A stretch of DNA of 64,000 nt. It comes from Phallusia mammillata (taxonomy: Eukaryota > Chordata > Ascidiacea > Phlebobranchia > Ascidiidae). The first letter of the stretch is position 1. Every line of letters begins with the position of its first letter. The notes under the pieces were generated by a model, which did no database searches, was not told the DNA's origin, and was given only the letters and a program-made list of their open reading frames with translations. The stretch lies in the NCBI GenBank assembly GCA_003260075.1, contig QLIY01000105.1:164240-228239 (forward strand). The letters run 5' to 3'. A program made the translations under genes and the position numbers. This document shows, in pieces, positions 60,640 through 64,000 of this stretch.

Positions 60640-61856
60640 GTACATATGAATTACAAGAGTCTTTGAAAAATGCCTTGAGGTTAGCTTAGCCGCACTGTAA
60701 ATTGACCCCTTTTTGCTTGTTTTAAATCGGAAAAATCTAGTTAAACCAGCGAAAACCGGTTTGCTTCTGGTTGCCTAAGATTGCAACGAACGTCATCCCA
60801 AACCGCGGGCAGTGGTTGTTTGTCTTCTGTTGTTCGCAAATAGACATAAAACAGGAGCTTCGTTTTTGCCACACTGAACATGTAAGACTTAGAGTTAGTT
60901 TTACGGGTCTTTTTCGTTTAACGCTTTAATAAAAATTGGATCATCCTGGATCGGTTATATTTTAAAAGAAAATGCTTGGTTGCATATATTTTATCATATT
61001 TATTGTAATTTTAATTTCTGACGGGCTCAAAACAAGTTTTTAGATTGTCGTACTGTGATTGGTTAATAGAGTGGCGTGTATATTAGTCCGACAATGTTGC
61101 CTGTAAAAGCCCACTGGCGGTTGCAGTGTCTATATTACTAAGAATAATTCAAAGCACTAATTGATCCTGTTAGGAATAGAAAGTTTGCGAAAATATCTGT
61201 TTTGTCAATGTTGGTATTTTCTGATGCTCTCATCTACTACACTTTCGTGTGCAATTTTACTGTGGCAGCTACAACCTAGAAATTAAATCCTGGTACTTTT
61301 ATCGTGCCAATTTTATTGTTGTAATTTTATCGTGGTAATTACATCGCGGCAATTTTGGAGTAGTAGTTTCGTCGCGGTTCATCATTGTGGATTCATTTTG
61401 GCGATTTAATCGTGGTCATTTTTTCTTTTGGGAATTGCATGGTAATTACATCGCATCATATATGTTTAACAACGACTTTTGCCCTAACTATACATAACCA
61501 AAGAAACTTCCCATTGAGCGGTGTCAATTATTGTCTTTTACCCTGTCCTGGTTAATCCAATAATGGCATGTAAATTTTTCGAAAAAGAAGCCGAAAAGTT
61601 TATAGAATATGCTATTTGAGGGTGTCGCCACGTTATCTATATAAATGTTATTTACGCGATTTTTTATTTTCTCATTAATCTTTTAACGACCAGGGAACTT
61701 TAAACTCAAAACTCGTAAAAAGCAGAACTTAATCTGTAACGGCATGTGCGATGGTAAAAGAGTTTACGATAACTAACCTCTGACGATACTCTACAAAAAC
61801 ATGAAAAATAATGTAAAATAATCCAAGCAGCCCATGAAGAGCCTTAGGCTCTATTC
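60640..61856. other. Region upstream of the UNC93A-like gene
   Basis: No supported exon. From about 61250 to 61460 a degenerate 17-20-bp motif (variants of ATCGTGGTAATTTTA) recurs many times, like an eroded minisatellite. Confidence 0.5.
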
Positions 61857-62019
61857 CAGGGGTTCTTAACCCCAAGCACTGTTCCTAGGGGGTGCGGGGA
61901 TGCTGAATCATTAAGGTTGGTTAGGTCTATTCAATACCAATACAAAAACCCAGGGGGGTGCGAAAATTGGTTGGTGATTTGTAAGGGGTGCAGCAAGGAA
62001 AAAAGGTTAAGAACCACTG
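61857..62019. mobile_element. 163-bp hAT-like MITE with perfect 8-bp target duplication
   Basis: Termini CAGGGGTTCTTAACC and GGTTAAGAACCACTG are inverted repeats with one mismatch. Direct repeats CTCTATTC flank it at 61849-61856 and 62020-62027. Non-coding. Confidence 0.9.
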
Positions 62020-63195
62020 CTCTATTCAAATGTGCACGTTTTTATGTTTCATCGTGTTTGTGGAGTTTATTTATTACAATCGATTGCTTACAAATATATA
62101 CACGTACATTATCCAAAAACGTAATATGGGTCAAGATTTTCTCGCAGACTGTACAAAAATGTACAAATTGAGACCTAAAAATTGTAAAATTTACAGAACA
62201 TTAGTTTCTAAGCAGTTCTGTTACTGCCGATATTTGTGGAACGGCTTTACGCATTTTATAAATATGTGTTTTCACTTGGTAGATCAGTTTTGGACGTTTG
62301 TAAGTTTTCTGTTTTTCTGATCTGAAACTCGACGGTACCTGCAAAAATAAGGTGAAATCGAGATGCCTTTAGCTATTGTTATCCAAACAATTCTAAGATT
62401 TACCATATGTGATAGCTCCCAAGCATAGAATTGCAATATGAACGTAAATTTTGATTTCCATGCAAATAAGTGTTCGTCTTTAACTATTATATAGTGTTGC
62501 CTAAGTTGTGTTACTACACATACTATCACCAAAAATGTTGTAATCTGCTTGTGTTACCGGAAATAAATGTGTGATAAATTCCGTCAACAAGACCCGAAAG
62601 GCAAAGCATTCCATACATTAGTCCGATACTTAAATTCGCGTAAGGAATCCAAAATAAGCAAAACAAATATATTCCCATGTTGATAACATATGCCGAGTAG
62701 ATCGGGTACACTCTGATTGCAACAAAACAAACAATGTTTGTGAAACGTCATCGAATTTTAGTTATTTTATTGACCTACGAAACTTGTACCTTCCAAGTCT
62801 TATCATCGCACCTTTCCGCAAAGAAATGCGCTGGTCATCGACACCCCTCCGTACATCGCCATGCATAGGCCAACCTCAAGAGATGTGGCAACGATACGAT
62901 ATGTTATGTGTATACAAATACGTATTTGTTGAATTTCGACTTAAAAATCAAAATTTACCTCAGCTACTCCAAAAACACAGGACACATAACTTCGTGTTAT
63001 TTCGCTAGCGCTAAAGGAGACGTTCAGCCCAAGTTGTAAGTAGGGGAAGATCAATAATAACTGCATCGGTTTGAGGAAAAACATCCAAAGCGTCTTTATG
63101 TCTTGAAAGGATCGTTTTGTTCTCTCAAAGAAACTGATTTGCTCTGTGTTGTCATGCTCCTGCTCACAGTTTTCTTTCTGGCAACGTTGTGAACT

Positions 63196-63366
63196 GCTTA
63201 TTATTACCACGTAAGTTATGAGTGTATAGAGTATTTTTACAGCATTATGAAGTGTATCTCGAAGGTTACATAATGGGAGGGGGGGGGGCGCTTATTATTA
63301 CCACGTATAAGTTATGAGTGTATTTTTACAGCATTATGAAGTGTATCTCGAAGGTTACATAATGGG
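63196..63366. repeat. Direct duplicate split by a 10-base G run
   Basis: About 80 bp before G run 63279-63288 repeats after it with small indels (CACGTAAG versus CACGTATAAG, and an extra AGAGTAT-like insertion). Intronic. Confidence 0.88.
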
Positions 63367-63766
63367 ATTAGGTTTATGATTTTTGATTGTAACAGAAGTT
63401 ATTGTAACAGAACATACTTCACGCGTGCCATCATAAAACCCTCTGGAAACCTAAGTTAGATTCGCGAAACGAGTGTTCTTTTCTAAATAATTTCACGTAA
63501 TATTCGTTGAAATAGGACTTGCCTTGTTTAGAGCATTGTTTTGCAAAAACATATGAATAATATTACCTTCAGACCTCTTTTTCTACTTCGCGCGCCGCAG
63601 GAGAAGTAACATCATTGTTTTTTGAAATATAATTTTTCCCATTTTCAGGCTCTTTATCCTTTCCGTTATCTTCAACAAAGTCACATTCACCAGGAAGGCA
63701 AGCCTCATTGTCAAGTGCTTCCGCGTGTTCTGTTGCACAATCATCCTGAACGTCGCCTACATAATC

Positions 63767-63969
63767 GTAAAGTATGAGAATAATGACAAAGAAATCTAAC
63801 CGTTGGATTTGAGTCGGTGATACCTTTTTCAACGTTGGGCAGAAAAATCACGTGTAAACCTGGGGGGGGGGAATCGTAAAGTATGAGAATTATGACAAAG
63901 AAATCTAACTGTGGATTTGAATCGGTGATACCTTTTTCAACGTTGGGCAGAAAAATCACGTGTAAACCT
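63767..63969. repeat. Direct duplicate of an UNC93 exon end split by a 10-base G run
   Basis: 63767-63861 and 63872-63969 are copies with a few substitutions, separated by G run 63862-63871. Both include the 3' end of a coding exon (HVIFLPNVEKG), so one copy is spurious in the transcript. Confidence 0.9.
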
Positions 63970-64000
63970 AGACCAATCATAGTCAGCACTACAAATATAC

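Larger units (their letters stand above)
62256..64000 (-). pseudogene. Tandem UNC93A-like paralogue, partial and disrupted
   Basis: Seven exon remnants match the neighbour in order: 64000-63932 (entering from the right edge; its end duplicated at 63861-63824), 63756-63575, 63177-62959, 62874-62790, 62712-62558, about 62500-62404, 62338-62256 (TAA). Exons of 219 and 155 bp keep the exact lengths of the intact copy. Exon 62874-62790 is 85 bp instead of 83: two extra bases after GGAAAGGT shift the frame to an immediate TGA. In the next-to-last exon only the 3' half still matches, with an in-frame TAA just before it. Exon 63756-63575 would need a GTCTGA donor. The family function would be as for the neighbour. 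It may be a pseudogene, although assembly error cannot be excluded because the locus carries G-run duplicates. Confidence 0.7.

Noticed and set aside
61917..62320. Plus-strand open frames overlapping the MITE and the last exon of the UNC93 paralogue
   Set aside because: They run through a non-coding element and lie antisense to a recognised exon.

Overview
The window looks like nuclear DNA of an invertebrate chordate, most likely an ascidian tunicate of the Ciona type. The evidence is indirect: AT-rich sequence, short introns of mostly 100-600 bp with GT/AG borders, compact gene spacing, animal-specific multi-domain proteins, and neighbouring copies of one sequence that differ by about 1-4 percent, as expected from a very heterozygous animal. 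The species cannot be fixed from the sequence alone.

Layout. (1) 1-9364, plus strand: the 3' part of a secreted protein with about 16 sushi/CCP modules followed by three EGF-like modules, resembling the C-terminal tail of SVEP1-type proteins. (2) 11289-11999, plus: intronless MRPS7 (mitoribosomal protein uS7m). (3) 12335-14360, plus: DPH5 (diphthine synthase), six exons, one GC-AG intron. (4) 14823-15668, minus: intronless CFAP119/CCDC189, a motile-cilium protein. (5) 19841-30146, plus: an RFX1/2/3-type transcription factor with at least two, possibly three, alternative first coding exons and a cluster of X-box motifs. (6) About 33854-51893, plus: a LAP-family scaffold of the ERBIN/LRRC7 type (LRRs plus one C-terminal PDZ) with an unusual 440-residue N-terminal extension. 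(7) 56977-60468, minus: an UNC93A-like membrane protein, 11 coding exons, one GC-AG intron. (8) 62256-64000, minus: a tandem UNC93A-like paralogue, cut by the window edge and carrying a frameshift and a broken exon.

How the genes may relate. CFAP119 (cilium) and RFX (the ciliogenic regulator family) are divergent neighbours sharing one upstream region. The RFX locus itself contains several motifs of the type RFX proteins bind, which suggests autoregulation. MRPS7 and DPH5 follow each other 335 bp apart on one strand. The other genes have no obvious common pathway.

Repeats and assembly. Three small non-autonomous hAT-like elements with 8-bp target duplications, a 59-bp-arm foldback element and a 2.3-kb intronic satellite-like block are present. 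Sixteen homopolymer C or G runs of 10-80 bases are scattered through the window. Nine of them sit between two near-identical copies of the same sequence, and all are C before 20.3 kb and G after 50.4 kb. These look like assembly artefacts joining two haplotypes, and they damage an RFX exon, a LAP exon and an UNC93 exon. Exon borders were set by hand from splice sites, reading phase and protein similarity recalled from general knowledge. No database search was run.
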